This document shows positions 1 to 7,104 of a stretch of DNA of 9,019 nt, piece by piece. The position numbers and the translations under genes were made by a program. Source of the stretch: Acidobacteriaceae bacterium (GTDB taxonomy: Bacteria > Acidobacteriota > Terriglobia > Terriglobales > Acidobacteriaceae); assembly GCA_030838305.1 (NCBI GenBank), contig JAUTWY010000576.1:1-9019 (forward strand), read 5' to 3'. Every line of letters begins with the position of its first letter. The stretch's first letter is position 1. The notes below the pieces were generated by a model. The model saw only the letters and a list, made by a program, of their open reading frames with translations, searched no databases and was not told the origin of the DNA.

Positions 1-30
1 CATGGCGCCGGCTACAAGTTCTTACCGTAG
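1..30 (+). CDS. C-terminal end of a probable OmpR/PhoB-type response regulator (partial)
   Basis: Frame 1 reads HGAGYKFLP and then TAG at 28-30. The G-x-GY-x-F pattern just before a stop is the typical end of the winged-helix DNA-binding domain of OmpR/PhoB-family response regulators, where it forms the C-terminal beta hairpin. Only nine residues are visible, so the assignment rests on this short motif and the position of the stop. If right, a two-component regulator lies immediately upstream. Its stop codon shares a base with the earliest possible start (GTG at 30) of the next ORF. The rest of the gene is outside the window. Confidence 0.45.
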   Translation, partial: HGAGYKFLP

Positions 31-488
31 TGCGGCTACATGGGGTTCGCTTGAACGTGGGCACTACCAACATGGAACTCGGAAAGTCACGTATTGATAT
101 GGCGGCCAAGCCAATTCGTATCCCGAGCGTACAGAATCATCTGGTCTGCGGCGAGGATCGTTACGATTACGTCGCTCCTACTATTGAAATAGTTGTTTGT
201 TCTCCGTCCAGACCCTCAACTTGGCACGAGATCAATCGAGTCCCGAGTGAAAAAGCAGCGGAGGCGCTGATTTGCGGCGCGAATTTCGCCGCCGAGTTAC
301 CTACAGAAAAATACAGTATAAAAACTAACCCATCTGGAGTGGTGACAAATTCCAAGCACATTCATTCTCATATCAGCCTAGATATGAAACCGAATGGAAC
401 GGTTAGAGATGAATACGACGACGAATTTCGATTTCTGGAAAGGACAGGAAAGGGGACCTCGTGGCGACAGCGACGAAATTGTCCCTAA
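30..488 (+). CDS. Small HIT-like protein (probable)
   Basis: An ORF of up to 152 codons, with possible starts at GTG 30, ATG 72 and ATG 99. None has a strong Shine-Dalgarno, so the start is undecided; 72 or 99 would give 138 or 129 residues, near the usual size of HIT proteins. With the GTG numbering, residues 95-116 contain Y-x-I-x-TN followed by HIHSHIS (110-116). This fits the histidine-triad signature H-x-H-x-H-x-x, where x is usually hydrophobic, preceded by the typical strand. HIT proteins bind and hydrolyse or transfer nucleotides, with the middle histidine as nucleophile in hydrolases. The N-terminal HIT half is weakly conserved here and one usually hydrophobic position is Ser, so it may be inactive or diverged. 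The last 28 bases overlap the start of the sigma-54 activator in another frame, suggesting coupled translation. Function in this context is unknown. Confidence 0.45.
   Translation: MRLHGVRLNVGTTNMELGKSRIDMAAKPIRIPSVQNHLVCGEDRYDYVAPTIEIVVCSPSRPSTWHEINRVPSEKAAEALICGANFAAELPTEKYSIKTNPSGVVTNSKHIHSHISLDMKPNGTVRDEYDDEFRFLERTGKGTSWRQRRNCP
446..455 (+). promoter_or_regulatory. Ribosome binding site of the sigma-54 activator
   Basis: A purine run AGGAAAGGGG lies 5 bases before the GTG at 461. It supports this GTG as the start: the frame is closed upstream by TGA at 410-412 and there is no better start between. It lies inside the upstream HIT-like ORF. Confidence 0.6.
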
Positions 489-1525
489 TTCAAGGATTGG
501 ACACCCAAAAGCGGAGTGGTTCGTCACGCGAATTTGCGGAGGATGGCTTTGAGGACCTCATCGGTACAAGCAGGGCTCTCCGAGAGGTACTGGACCTTGT
601 TCGGACCGTCGCCCCAACTAATTCGACTTCTCTTATCGAAGGAGAAACGGGAACTGGTAAGGAACTCATCGCGCGGGCCATCCACAAGCACAGCACGCGT
701 AGCGATCGCCCCTTCGTCACACTGAACTGTGCGGCCATTCCTCTCGGACTGCTTGAGAGCGAGCTTTTCGGCTACGAGAGAGGAGCTTTCACCGGTGCCG
801 TGGCGCGCAAGATAGGTCGTTTCGAAGCCGCCGACCGAGGCACTCTGTTTCTGGACGAAATCGGAGATATTCCAATCGAACTGCAACCCAAACTACTGCG
901 CGTCCTTCAGGAAGGAGAGTTCGAAAGGCTGGGTGCCACGCGGACGCTGCGCGCCAACCTGCGATTGGTCGCGGCAACTAATCACGATCTTGCAGTACTG
1001 GTTTCGAAGAAGCTTTTCCGGAGCGATCTGTATTACCGACTCAACGTATTTCCTATCCAAATTCCACCGCTGCGAGACCGTGTGGGGGACATCCCACTCC
1101 TGGTGACGCACTTCGTAAAAGGATTCGCGGAGCAGATAGGCAAGCGGATTCACGAAGTTCCCGCCGAAGTAATGGAAGCGCTTGTCAGGTATCCGTGGCC
1201 GGGAAACATTCGGGAATTGCAAAATTTCATCGAGCGGAGCGTCATCCTTACCTCCGGGAATGTTCTTGAGCCCCCTCTGGCACAGTTGAACCGCGTCACA
1301 GAAGCGGAATCCCTTGCGCCAATCACTCTGGAAGACATGGAGCGAGAGCACATCCGCAAGACGCTCACGCACACGCGCGGGGTTGTAGCCGGTCCAAACG
1401 GGGCTGCTGCACGCTTGGGAATCAAAAGGTCGACTCTTTACTTCCGCATGCAAAAGCTCGGCATTTCACGTTCCTGCAAAGGCCCGTTTCCATTGAGATA
1501 TTCGTCGACTGTCAGCTGGAGGTAG
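461..1525 (+). CDS. Sigma-54-dependent transcriptional activator, AAA+ plus Fis HTH, no sensor domain
   Basis: 354 residues from GTG 461. After a short N-terminus of about 30 residues comes a complete sigma-54 interaction AAA+ domain: Walker A GETGTGKE (61-68), ELFG (101-104), the sigma-54 contacting loop GAFTGA (108-113), Walker B TLFLDEIGD (128-136), the FRSDLYYRL segment (186-194) and WPGNIREL (246-253). A Fis-type helix-turn-helix follows at about 322-346 (GAAARLGIKRSTLYFRMQKL). Such proteins use ATP to remodel sigma-54 RNA polymerase bound at -24/-12 promoters. No receiver, GAF or PAS domain is encoded, so the protein is short like PspF and may be controlled by a partner or by abundance. 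It ends with about 17 extra residues after the HTH. It stops 10 bases before mdcA and probably shares its transcript, so it is the likely regulator of the mdc genes. That role is inferred from position only; known mdc clusters are usually described with a LysR-type MdcR. Confidence 0.93.
   Translation: MATATKLSLIQGLDTQKRSGSSREFAEDGFEDLIGTSRALREVLDLVRTVAPTNSTSLIEGETGTGKELIARAIHKHSTRSDRPFVTLNCAAIPLGLLESELFGYERGAFTGAVARKIGRFEAADRGTLFLDEIGDIPIELQPKLLRVLQEGEFERLGATRTLRANLRLVAATNHDLAVLVSKKLFRSDLYYRLNVFPIQIPPLRDRVGDIPLLVTHFVKGFAEQIGKRIHEVPAEVMEALVRYPWPGNIRELQNFIERSVILTSGNVLEPPLAQLNRVTEAESLAPITLEDMEREHIRKTLTHTRGVVAGPNGAAARLGIKRSTLYFRMQKLGISRSCKGPFPLRYSSTVSWR
1518..1523 (+). promoter_or_regulatory. 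Ribosome binding site of mdcA
   Basis: GGAGGT ends 12 bases before ATG 1536, with a further GAG closer in. It supports the upstream start of mdcA over the ATG at 1566, which has no clear purine run. The site overlaps the last codons of the activator gene. Confidence 0.5.
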
Positions 1526-1535
1526 AGCAAGCGAA

Positions 1536-3230
1536 ATGATTGAGCCTCGCTCAAGTGGTAGCCCGATGGCGCAGAAACAGCAAACGTTGGAGCCCGTGTC
1601 GGGTTCGTGGACTACGCGGCGCGATGAGAAACGACGCCGCATGCAACTAGTCCAGCCTTGGATGGAAGGTCCGATACTACCCAAAGCGAGAATTGTTGAC
1701 GTTCTCGAAGCCCTCATCTCTAGCGGTGACAGGGTTGTGCTTGAGGGAGACAATCAGAAACAGGCTGATTTCCTCTCGCGATCCCTGGTGAAGGTCAATC
1801 CCAAGAAACTTCACGATGTACATCTAATCATTTCAAGTATTAGTCGGCCGGAACATCTCACTCTGTTTGAGTTGGGCATTGCGAAGAAAGTGGATTTCGC
1901 TTTTGCCGGTCCGCAGAGCCTACGCGTTTCACAACTATTAGAAGATGGCAAGCTGGACATCGGCGCCATCCACACGTACGTCGAACTGTATGCCCGGCTG
2001 CTCGTCGATCTGGCTCCAAACGTGGTCCTTGTGTGTGCGGAGCAAGCTGATCCTGAAGGCAACCTTTACACCGGACCAAACACGGAAGACACACCGGTGA
2101 TTGTGGAAGCGGCTGCATTCCACGATGGAATCGTCATCGTGCAGGTGAACCAGATCGTCGACAAATTACCGCGCGTCGACATCCCGGGTTCATGGATCGA
2201 TGTTGTCGTCGAAGCGGATAAGCCATTCGCAGTAGAACCGCTTTTCACGCGCGACCCGCGCCACATTGATGAGCTACAAATTCTTATCGGCATGATGGTG
2301 ATCCGCGGCATATATGAACGGCATCAAGTTCACTCTTTGAACCACGGAATTGGCTTCGATACAGCAGCCATCGAACTTCTTCTACCAACCTATGGTGAGT
2401 CGCTCAGTCTGCGCGGCAAGATCTGCGAACACTGGGCGCTCAACCCACACCCGACAATGATCCCCGCAATCGAAAGCGGCTGGGTCAAAAGCATTCACTC
2501 TTTCGGCAGCGAAGTTGGGATGGATCGATATGTCGCAGCACGCCCGGATATCTTCTTTACCGGACGAGATGGCAGCCTGCGTTCCAACCGGGTTCTGTGT
2601 CAGCTTGCCGGGCAGTATGCAGTCGATGGATTCATTGGTTCGACGCTGCAGATGGATGCCGACGCAAACTCTTCGACGGTAACAATGGGGCGACTTGCAG
2701 GGTTCGGCGGCGCGCCAAACATGGGACACGACCCACATGGCCGGCGGCACAGTTCACCAGCGTGGCTTGACCTGATTACGGAGAACAAGCCAATCGTTCG
2801 CGGCCGAAAGCTCGTGGTACAGACCGTTGAGACTTTTCAGAAGGGTGGCGTTCCTGCGTTCGTTGAAACTCTTGACGCGGTGCAGGTTGGCAAGCGGGCC
2901 GGAATGCCAATCGCCCCCATCATGATTTACGGCGACGACGTCAGTCATGTTGTAACCGAAGAAGGCATCGCATACCTCTACAAGGCGGAAGGACAGGAGG
3001 AGCGCCGCCGGGCTCTTGCAGCAGTGGCAGGAGTGAGTCCGATCGGTTTGAAGGCAATTCCTTCTGAGACAGCAGCGCTTCGGAAGAAGGGCGTGGTCGC
3101 CTATCCGGAAGATATCGGAGTTCATCGCCTGCAAGCGAAGCGCTCGCTGCTAGCGGCGAGAAGCATGGAAGATCTCGTCGCGTGGTCCGGCGGACTCTAT
3201 AACCCACCGGCGCGATTCCGGAGTTGGTGA
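1536..3230 (+). CDS. mdcA: Malonate decarboxylase alpha subunit (acetyl-S-ACP:malonate ACP transferase)
   Basis: 564 residues from ATG 1536, or 554 from ATG 1566 (MAQKQQ), which is closer to the roughly 550 usual for the family; the ribosome binding site favours 1536. MdcA exchanges the acetyl group on the prosthetic thiol of MdcC for malonate, releasing acetate and forming malonyl-S-ACP. It is related in fold to the CoA-transferase family and acts in the cytosolic MdcACDE complex. Recognisable family stretches are the basic start WTTRRDEKRRR (25-35), the segment GGAPNMGHDPHGRRHSSPAW around 391-410, and EGIAYLYKAEG (476-486) in the C-terminal half. It is the first gene of the mdc run, and its stop codon overlaps the ATG of mdcB by one base (TGATG). 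No frameshift or missing block is visible. Confidence 0.96.
   Translation: MIEPRSSGSPMAQKQQTLEPVSGSWTTRRDEKRRRMQLVQPWMEGPILPKARIVDVLEALISSGDRVVLEGDNQKQADFLSRSLVKVNPKKLHDVHLIISSISRPEHLTLFELGIAKKVDFAFAGPQSLRVSQLLEDGKLDIGAIHTYVELYARLLVDLAPNVVLVCAEQADPEGNLYTGPNTEDTPVIVEAAAFHDGIVIVQVNQIVDKLPRVDIPGSWIDVVVEADKPFAVEPLFTRDPRHIDELQILIGMMVIRGIYERHQVHSLNHGIGFDTAAIELLLPTYGESLSLRGKICEHWALNPHPTMIPAIESGWVKSIHSFGSEVGMDRYVAARPDIFFTGRDGSLRSNRVLCQLAGQYAVDGFIGSTLQMDADANSSTVTMGRLAGFGGAPNMGHDPHGRRHSSPAWLDLITENKPIVRGRKLVVQTVETFQKGGVPAFVETLDAVQVGKRAGMPIAPIMIYGDDVSHVVTEEGIAYLYKAEGQEERRRALAAVAGVSPIGLKAIPSETAALRKKGVVAYPEDIGVHRLQAKRSLLAARSMEDLVAWSGGLYNPPARFRSW
3220..3223 (+). promoter_or_regulatory. Ribosome binding site of mdcB
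   Basis: GGAG lies 6 bases before ATG 3230, inside the last codons of mdcA. It favours ATG 3230 over TTG 3224, GTG 3227 and the later ATG 3302. Confidence 0.5.
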
Positions 3231-4165
3231 TGAGGCCAGACTTCTCATCCAGCACGGCTTTCAAGACTCCCTGGGCATTTTTCAATCGTCAGGCACGGGC
3301 GATGCGGCTGGCGGTCCTGGCCCGCGAGGCGTTGATTGCGGAAGCGGAGTTGACCCCGAAACCCGGTCTGGTCGACCGCCGCGGTGCCGGGACTCACAAC
3401 GATCTGTCTCTCTCAATCATGAGGCGTTCTGCCTTCACGATTGAACCCTACTTCTGCGAGATGGCTGCCTTCTCCCAAGGAACTCACCCTAGTCAGGAAT
3501 TGCGGGAACGACTTGCAGTCGTTGGACGCGAAGCGGAACGCGCCATGTTCAGGGTAACGAATGGCAGCAACTCGCATAAGGGCGCGATTTGGATTCTCGG
3601 TCTCCTGATTTCCGCTGCTGCGTTGCATACCGAGAACGGGGTGAAGGTTTCAAAAATTACTTCAACGGCGAAGGAGATCGCCTCGTTCGCGGATCGCGCC
3701 ACGCCTCGGCTGGTTTCACATGGTGACATGGTAGCGAAGAAGTACGGTGTCGCGGGAGCGCGCGGAGAAGCTCTTCGCGGGTTCCCTCATGTTGTTGACG
3801 TTGGTTTACCGATGCTTCGCTCAAAGCGTGCGAGCGGCGCGACGGAGCGTGTGGCCAGGCTCGACACACTGCTGAGCATCATGTCCCGTTTGGATGACAC
3901 TTGCCTGCTCTACCGCGGAGGAAAAATGGCGCTCGTTGCGGCAAAGGAGGGCGCCATCGCTGTGTCGAGATCTGGCGGTAGTGGAACTGCAATCGGCAGG
4001 CAGAAATTATTTCGTCTCGACCATCGGCTTTTAGAGTTGGGAGTCTCGCCGGGTGGCAGTGGAGATCTTTTGGCGGCAACTTTGTTCCTTGATGCCGTCG
4101 AGCGGAGCCGAAACGAAGTGCAACCGGACCAAAGCGGATCGGAGGATCAAGATGGAGCAGATTGA
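3230..4165 (+). CDS. mdcB: Triphosphoribosyl-dephospho-CoA synthase
   Basis: 311 residues from ATG 3230, whose A is the last base of the mdcA stop. MdcB joins ATP and 3'-dephospho-CoA to form 2'-(5''-triphosphoribosyl)-3'-dephospho-CoA, the precursor of the prosthetic group of the ACP subunit; it is homologous to CitG of citrate lyase. Family motifs seen are LTPKPGLVDRRGAGTHNDL (41-59), NSHKGAIWILGLL (114-126), and the C-terminal GVSPGGSGDLLAATLFLD (271-288). The family's usual start lies close to the second methionine (M25, base 3302), so the first 24 residues are an extension or the true start is later; 3302 has no good ribosome binding site. The gene overlaps mdcC by 14 bases. The last 20 or so residues are rich in charged and polar residues. 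Confidence 0.93.
   Translation: MRPDFSSSTAFKTPWAFFNRQARAMRLAVLAREALIAEAELTPKPGLVDRRGAGTHNDLSLSIMRRSAFTIEPYFCEMAAFSQGTHPSQELRERLAVVGREAERAMFRVTNGSNSHKGAIWILGLLISAAALHTENGVKVSKITSTAKEIASFADRATPRLVSHGDMVAKKYGVAGARGEALRGFPHVVDVGLPMLRSKRASGATERVARLDTLLSIMSRLDDTCLLYRGGKMALVAAKEGAIAVSRSGGSGTAIGRQKLFRLDHRLLELGVSPGGSGDLLAATLFLDAVERSRNEVQPDQSGSEDQDGAD
4141..4145 (+). promoter_or_regulatory. Ribosome binding site of mdcC
   Basis: GGAGG lies 6 bases before ATG 4152. It fixes the mdcC start well inside a longer open frame that begins upstream, at 4053. Confidence 0.6.
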
Positions 4166-4445
4166 GTTCAATTACCCAGCAAAGCGAAAGATCGCGCAAA
4201 GAGCCCATGTCGGCGTGGTGGGTTCTGGGGATCTCGAAGTCTTGCTCGAGCCTGCCAAAGGCGAAGTGGCCCACGTTTTCATTCGGACGAGTGTGGATGG
4301 CTTTCGTGACACCTGGAAAGCCGTGCTGGATCGGTTCTTCACGAAGTACGACGGGGTTGTCCGCATTCAAATCAACGACGCTGGGGCCACACCCGGCAGC
4401 GTTCATCTGCGCCTGGAACAGGTAGTGGAGGTAAGCGAGCGGTGA
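4152..4445 (+). CDS. mdcC: Malonate decarboxylase delta subunit (acyl carrier protein)
   Basis: 97 residues from ATG 4152, the usual length for MdcC. It is the acyl carrier protein of the complex, carrying malonyl and acetyl groups on a phosphoribosyl-dephospho-CoA arm. The sequence VGVVGSGDLEVLLEP (20-34) holds the attachment serine at position 25, the same position described for Klebsiella MdcC. It belongs to the citrate lyase gamma (CitD)/MdcC type, not the ordinary four-helix ACP with a DSL motif. The start overlaps the end of mdcB by 14 bases, and the stop overlaps the GTG of mdcD (GTGA), so mdcB-mdcC-mdcD translation is probably linked. Confidence 0.94.
   Translation: MEQIEFNYPAKRKIAQRAHVGVVGSGDLEVLLEPAKGEVAHVFIRTSVDGFRDTWKAVLDRFFTKYDGVVRIQINDAGATPGSVHLRLEQVVEVSER
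4427..4431 (+). promoter_or_regulatory. Ribosome binding site of mdcD
   Basis: GGAGG lies 10 bases before GTG 4442, supporting this unusual start codon that overlaps the mdcC stop. Confidence 0.55.
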
Positions 4446-5317
4446 GCAACCAAGCATATAGCCCAAACTTCATCAAGCGGCGGAGCTTTATAGAACTCAA
4501 CGCCCGAGAGCGGGCCAGCGTGTTCTTCGATGCGGGATCATCGCGCGAGTTGCTTGGCCCCTTCGATCGCGTGGAATCTCCCTGGCTCCCGATGCAGGGC
4601 GTCACGCCACAAGAAGACGACGGCTGTGTGGTCATAAAAGGAAAGATCGCGGGGCAAGCAGCAGTGGTTGTTGCGCTCGAGGGCGCCTTTCAAGGCGGCA
4701 GCATCGGAGAAGTCTCCGGCCAAAAGATGACTGCCGCTCTCGATCTGGCCTGTGCCGACAACGAGAAGGGCATACTGACCAGCGCGGTGATTTTGCTAGA
4801 AACGGGTGGTGTACGTCTCCAGGAAGCCAACCTCGGCCTGGCGGCAATCGCCGAGCTCATGGCCTCCATTCTGGCATTGAGAAAACATGCCCCGGTTATC
4901 TGTCTTACGGCCGGCACGGTCGGTTGCTTCGGAGGAATGTCGCTGGCTGCGGGACTCGCAAGCTACGTCGTTATGACGCGCGAAGCCCGACTAGGAATGA
5001 ACGGTCCTGAGGTGATCGAGCAGGAGAACGGCGTCGAAGAATTCGACTCGAGTGATCGCGCACTCATCTGGGCAATTCATGGTGGGGAGCAGCGATACGC
5101 GACGGGCTTGGCCGACGCACTGGTCGACGACGATACGCCTCAGGTTGCGGAGGTCATCCGACGATTCGTCTCGAAGGGCGTTCCGCCGGAGCATCGGAGC
5201 TCGCAGGTAGCACTCTATCGCAACCGAATTGCGAAGCTCGATACGTCGCGGCAGTGGGATCCCAAAGAGTTCCGCGCACTCTGGACAACGAATGCCTCTA
5301 ACGAGGAAAACCGATGA
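4442..5317 (+). CDS. mdcD: Malonate decarboxylase beta subunit
   Basis: 291 residues from GTG 4442. MdcD and MdcE together form the malonyl-S-ACP decarboxylase, which releases CO2 and regenerates acetyl-S-ACP; both have the crotonase-like fold of carboxyltransferase subunits. Family stretches seen are FQGGSIGEVSGQKMTAALDLA region (83-103), LLETGGVRLQEANLGLAAIA (118-137) and GCFGGMSLAAGL (161-172), where glycine-rich turns would form the oxyanion hole. The Thr-Gly-Gly block and the Gly-Gly-Met block are both intact. The gene starts in a GTGA overlap with mdcC and ends in an ATGA overlap with mdcE, so equal amounts of the two decarboxylase subunits are expected. Confidence 0.95.
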   Translation: MSNQAYSPNFIKRRSFIELNARERASVFFDAGSSRELLGPFDRVESPWLPMQGVTPQEDDGCVVIKGKIAGQAAVVVALEGAFQGGSIGEVSGQKMTAALDLACADNEKGILTSAVILLETGGVRLQEANLGLAAIAELMASILALRKHAPVICLTAGTVGCFGGMSLAAGLASYVVMTREARLGMNGPEVIEQENGVEEFDSSDRALIWAIHGGEQRYATGLADALVDDDTPQVAEVIRRFVSKGVPPEHRSSQVALYRNRIAKLDTSRQWDPKEFRALWTTNASNEENR

Positions 5318-6135
5318 GTGAATATACCGGCGTTCGAGGAACCGTATGGTTCCGTGCGTTTACTGGACACGCGTCACCTATGATTGGTGACCCTAAATCT
5401 GTACTTACAGGGGATGCACGGCTTGGCAGCGATCACGCAAGATTCCTCTGCGTTGTTCCAGATCCCCACGCACGTTTTCCTTGTGCCCGGCATGGGGAAG
5501 TAGGACAGGAAGAGGGTTACACGCTCGCTGCACGCGTTCGCGAAGTGGTCGAGCACGATAAGAACACGATCAAGCGGCCAATCATCGCTATCGTCGACGT
5601 GAAGAGCCAGGCCTATGGCCGACGCGAAGAGACTGCCGCTATCTTTCTTGCCGCTGCAGCTGCGGCAGACGCTTACGGTTCGGCACGACTTGCGGGTCAC
5701 CCGGTAATTACATTGGTGGTTGGCCATGCACTGTCTGGAGCTTTTCTAACCCATGGCTACCAGGCCAATCGAATTCTGGCGTTCGATGACGACGGCGTCA
5801 TGATCCATGCAATGCACAAGGAGGCAGCGGCACGTGTCACGCGGCGCTCCGTGGACGAACTGGAGAAACTCGCGAAGGAGATCGCCCCTATGTCTTACGA
5901 CATTCGGGATTACGCGAAGCTGGGCCTCCTTCACAAATTGCTCCACGTCGAAAATCCAGAGAAACCGTCAACGCAGGAGATTCAGACCGTACAGGGCGAA
6001 CTGGGCGCAGCCATCGCAGATGCCCGCAGTGGCCCAGTCGATCTTCGCAATCGACTCGAATCCACCGCCGCGCGCGAATTGCGAAAGGCTTCAATTCTGG
6101 TTCGCACCAAGCTCGAAGCACAGTGGCTGGAATAG
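5314..6135 (+). CDS. mdcE: Malonate decarboxylase gamma subunit
   Basis: 273 residues from ATG 5314, which overlaps the mdcD stop as ATGA; AGGA at 5304-5307 serves as ribosome binding site. MdcE is the partner of MdcD in the malonyl-S-ACP decarboxylase. Family motifs are VVPDPHARFPCARHGEVG (47-64), VDVKSQAYGRREE (94-106) and GHALSGAFLTHGYQANR (137-153), the last with the Ser-Gly-Ala turn expected near the active site. There is an alanine-rich helix at 111-120. Length and block order are normal for the family. Two stop-like triplets occur close together at its end (TAG at 6133-6135, then TAG at 6136-6138). The next gene begins 13 bases downstream. Confidence 0.95.
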   Translation: MSEYTGVRGTVWFRAFTGHASPMIGDPKSVLTGDARLGSDHARFLCVVPDPHARFPCARHGEVGQEEGYTLAARVREVVEHDKNTIKRPIIAIVDVKSQAYGRREETAAIFLAAAAAADAYGSARLAGHPVITLVVGHALSGAFLTHGYQANRILAFDDDGVMIHAMHKEAAARVTRRSVDELEKLAKEIAPMSYDIRDYAKLGLLHKLLHVENPEKPSTQEIQTVQGELGAAIADARSGPVDLRNRLESTAARELRKASILVRTKLEAQWLE

Positions 6136-6148
6136 TAGGCCATCGAAG

Positions 6149-7096
6149 ATGATTCAGGTTCTGGCCAACTCGCTCGTGCCGATCTTTGTGGGTCTGTTGT
6201 TTGGATATGCGGCAGGCCTATTTAAGATAGTCGATAACAAGGACGTAAAAAGCCTCGTCAGCTTCCTCATGACCTTTGCACTTCCGTGTTCGCTGTTTGT
6301 CACTATTGCACGCACCCCGCATGAGTTGTTGTGGGGTCAAGCTAAGCCGGCCGTCGTACTTGCCATTGTGTATGCGGCTGTCTTTGTTGCGACCTACTAT
6401 GCGTCGCGGAATCTCGGTAAAGACACCGCTGTAAACAGTGCTGTTTTGGCGCTCACGCTTGGATTTCCAAATCATGCCGGAGTGGGTATTCCTCTTCTCC
6501 TGGCTGTTTATGGAGCTAAGGCCTCCGTTACCGTTGCCGTCGGCCTCGCGGTTGGTGCGATTACGATCACCCCGATCACCCTTACGATTCTCGAAAGCGG
6601 AACCAGTGCGGGCAAAACACTGTCTCCTGCGGCTCGCATTCGCATGTCTCTGTGGAAAGCTCTCCGGAAACCCGTATTCTGGGCGCCCGTGCTCGCTGTT
6701 CTTGCCGCGGTCGTCAAGTTCCACATGCCAATTTATCTTGATAAGAGTCTGACCATTCTCGGTGACGCGACGGAAGGCACCGCTCTGTTCGTGACAGGCC
6801 TAATCGTATCTGCGCAGCGCTTTAACCTGAACTGGAGCGTGGGCTGGGCTGTCCTGGGCAAAAATGTGATCCAGCCAGCTCTCTGCCTTGCAATAGCGCT
6901 TCTGTTGGGTATGTCTCTGGAGCAGACCAGATTCGTAGTCTTGCTCAGTGCGATTCCCAGCGGCTTCTTCGGCATCCTCTTCGGCAAAGGTTTCGATGCA
7001 ACTCCGAAGGTAGCAAGCTCGAGTCTCGTTGCGAGCACTGTGCTCAGCATCTTCACACTGGCGGGATGGATCATTCTTCTCAGCCACTTACATTAG
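6149..7096 (+). CDS. mdcF: AEC-family permease, probable malonate transporter
   Basis: 315 residues from ATG 6149; the frame is open further upstream, but there it is only a shadow of mdcE. Hydrophobic segments suggest about ten membrane spans, near residues 3-23, 34-54, 67-85, 94-121, 123-147, 174-190, 210-221, 232-254, 261-280 and 288-312, with a basic loop at about 162-175. This two-times-five pattern is that of the auxin efflux carrier (AEC) family. MdcF of Klebsiella malonate clusters belongs to it, whereas Pseudomonas and Acinetobacter clusters use MdcL/MdcM. Gly-Phe-Pro-Asn (105-108) and the Pro-Ser-Gly-Phe-Phe segment (270-274) fit the helix breaks of the family. Import of malonate is inferred from position between mdcE and mdcG. 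No strong ribosome binding site is seen; translation may depend on ribosomes finishing mdcE. Confidence 0.88.
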   Translation: MIQVLANSLVPIFVGLLFGYAAGLFKIVDNKDVKSLVSFLMTFALPCSLFVTIARTPHELLWGQAKPAVVLAIVYAAVFVATYYASRNLGKDTAVNSAVLALTLGFPNHAGVGIPLLLAVYGAKASVTVAVGLAVGAITITPITLTILESGTSAGKTLSPAARIRMSLWKALRKPVFWAPVLAVLAAVVKFHMPIYLDKSLTILGDATEGTALFVTGLIVSAQRFNLNWSVGWAVLGKNVIQPALCLAIALLLGMSLEQTRFVVLLSAIPSGFFGILFGKGFDATPKVASSSLVASTVLSIFTLAGWIILLSHLH

Positions 7097-7098
7097 GA
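7095..7098 (+). promoter_or_regulatory. Ribosome binding site deciding the mdcG start
   Basis: AGGA overlaps the mdcF stop and lies 6 bases before ATG 7105. It favours 7105 over the earlier in-frame ATG 7066, which lies inside mdcF. Confidence 0.5.
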
Positions 7099-7104
7099 CG
7101 GCGT

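Noticed and set aside
221..240. TTGGCACGAG as a -24 element upstream of the activator
   Set aside because: The matching GC at the -12 position is absent with 10-base spacing.
1278..1295. TGGCAC as the -24 part of a sigma-54 promoter inside the activator gene
   Set aside because: No GC/TTGC element follows at the required spacing, and it lies in conserved coding sequence.
893..1453. Long antisense ORF (186 codons) opposite the sigma-54 activator
   Set aside because: The + strand encodes a well-conserved AAA+ protein there; the antisense frame shows no recognisable domain and follows from the codon bias of the real gene.
3879..4466. Antisense ORF of 195 codons across mdcB, mdcC and mdcD
   Set aside because: It spans three real gene junctions on the other strand and shows no family motif; a shadow frame.
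5807..6148. Upstream extension of the mdcF frame within mdcE
   Set aside because: Residues before Met at 6149 are a shadow of mdcE, and the protein from 6149 has the normal length and start of AEC permeases.
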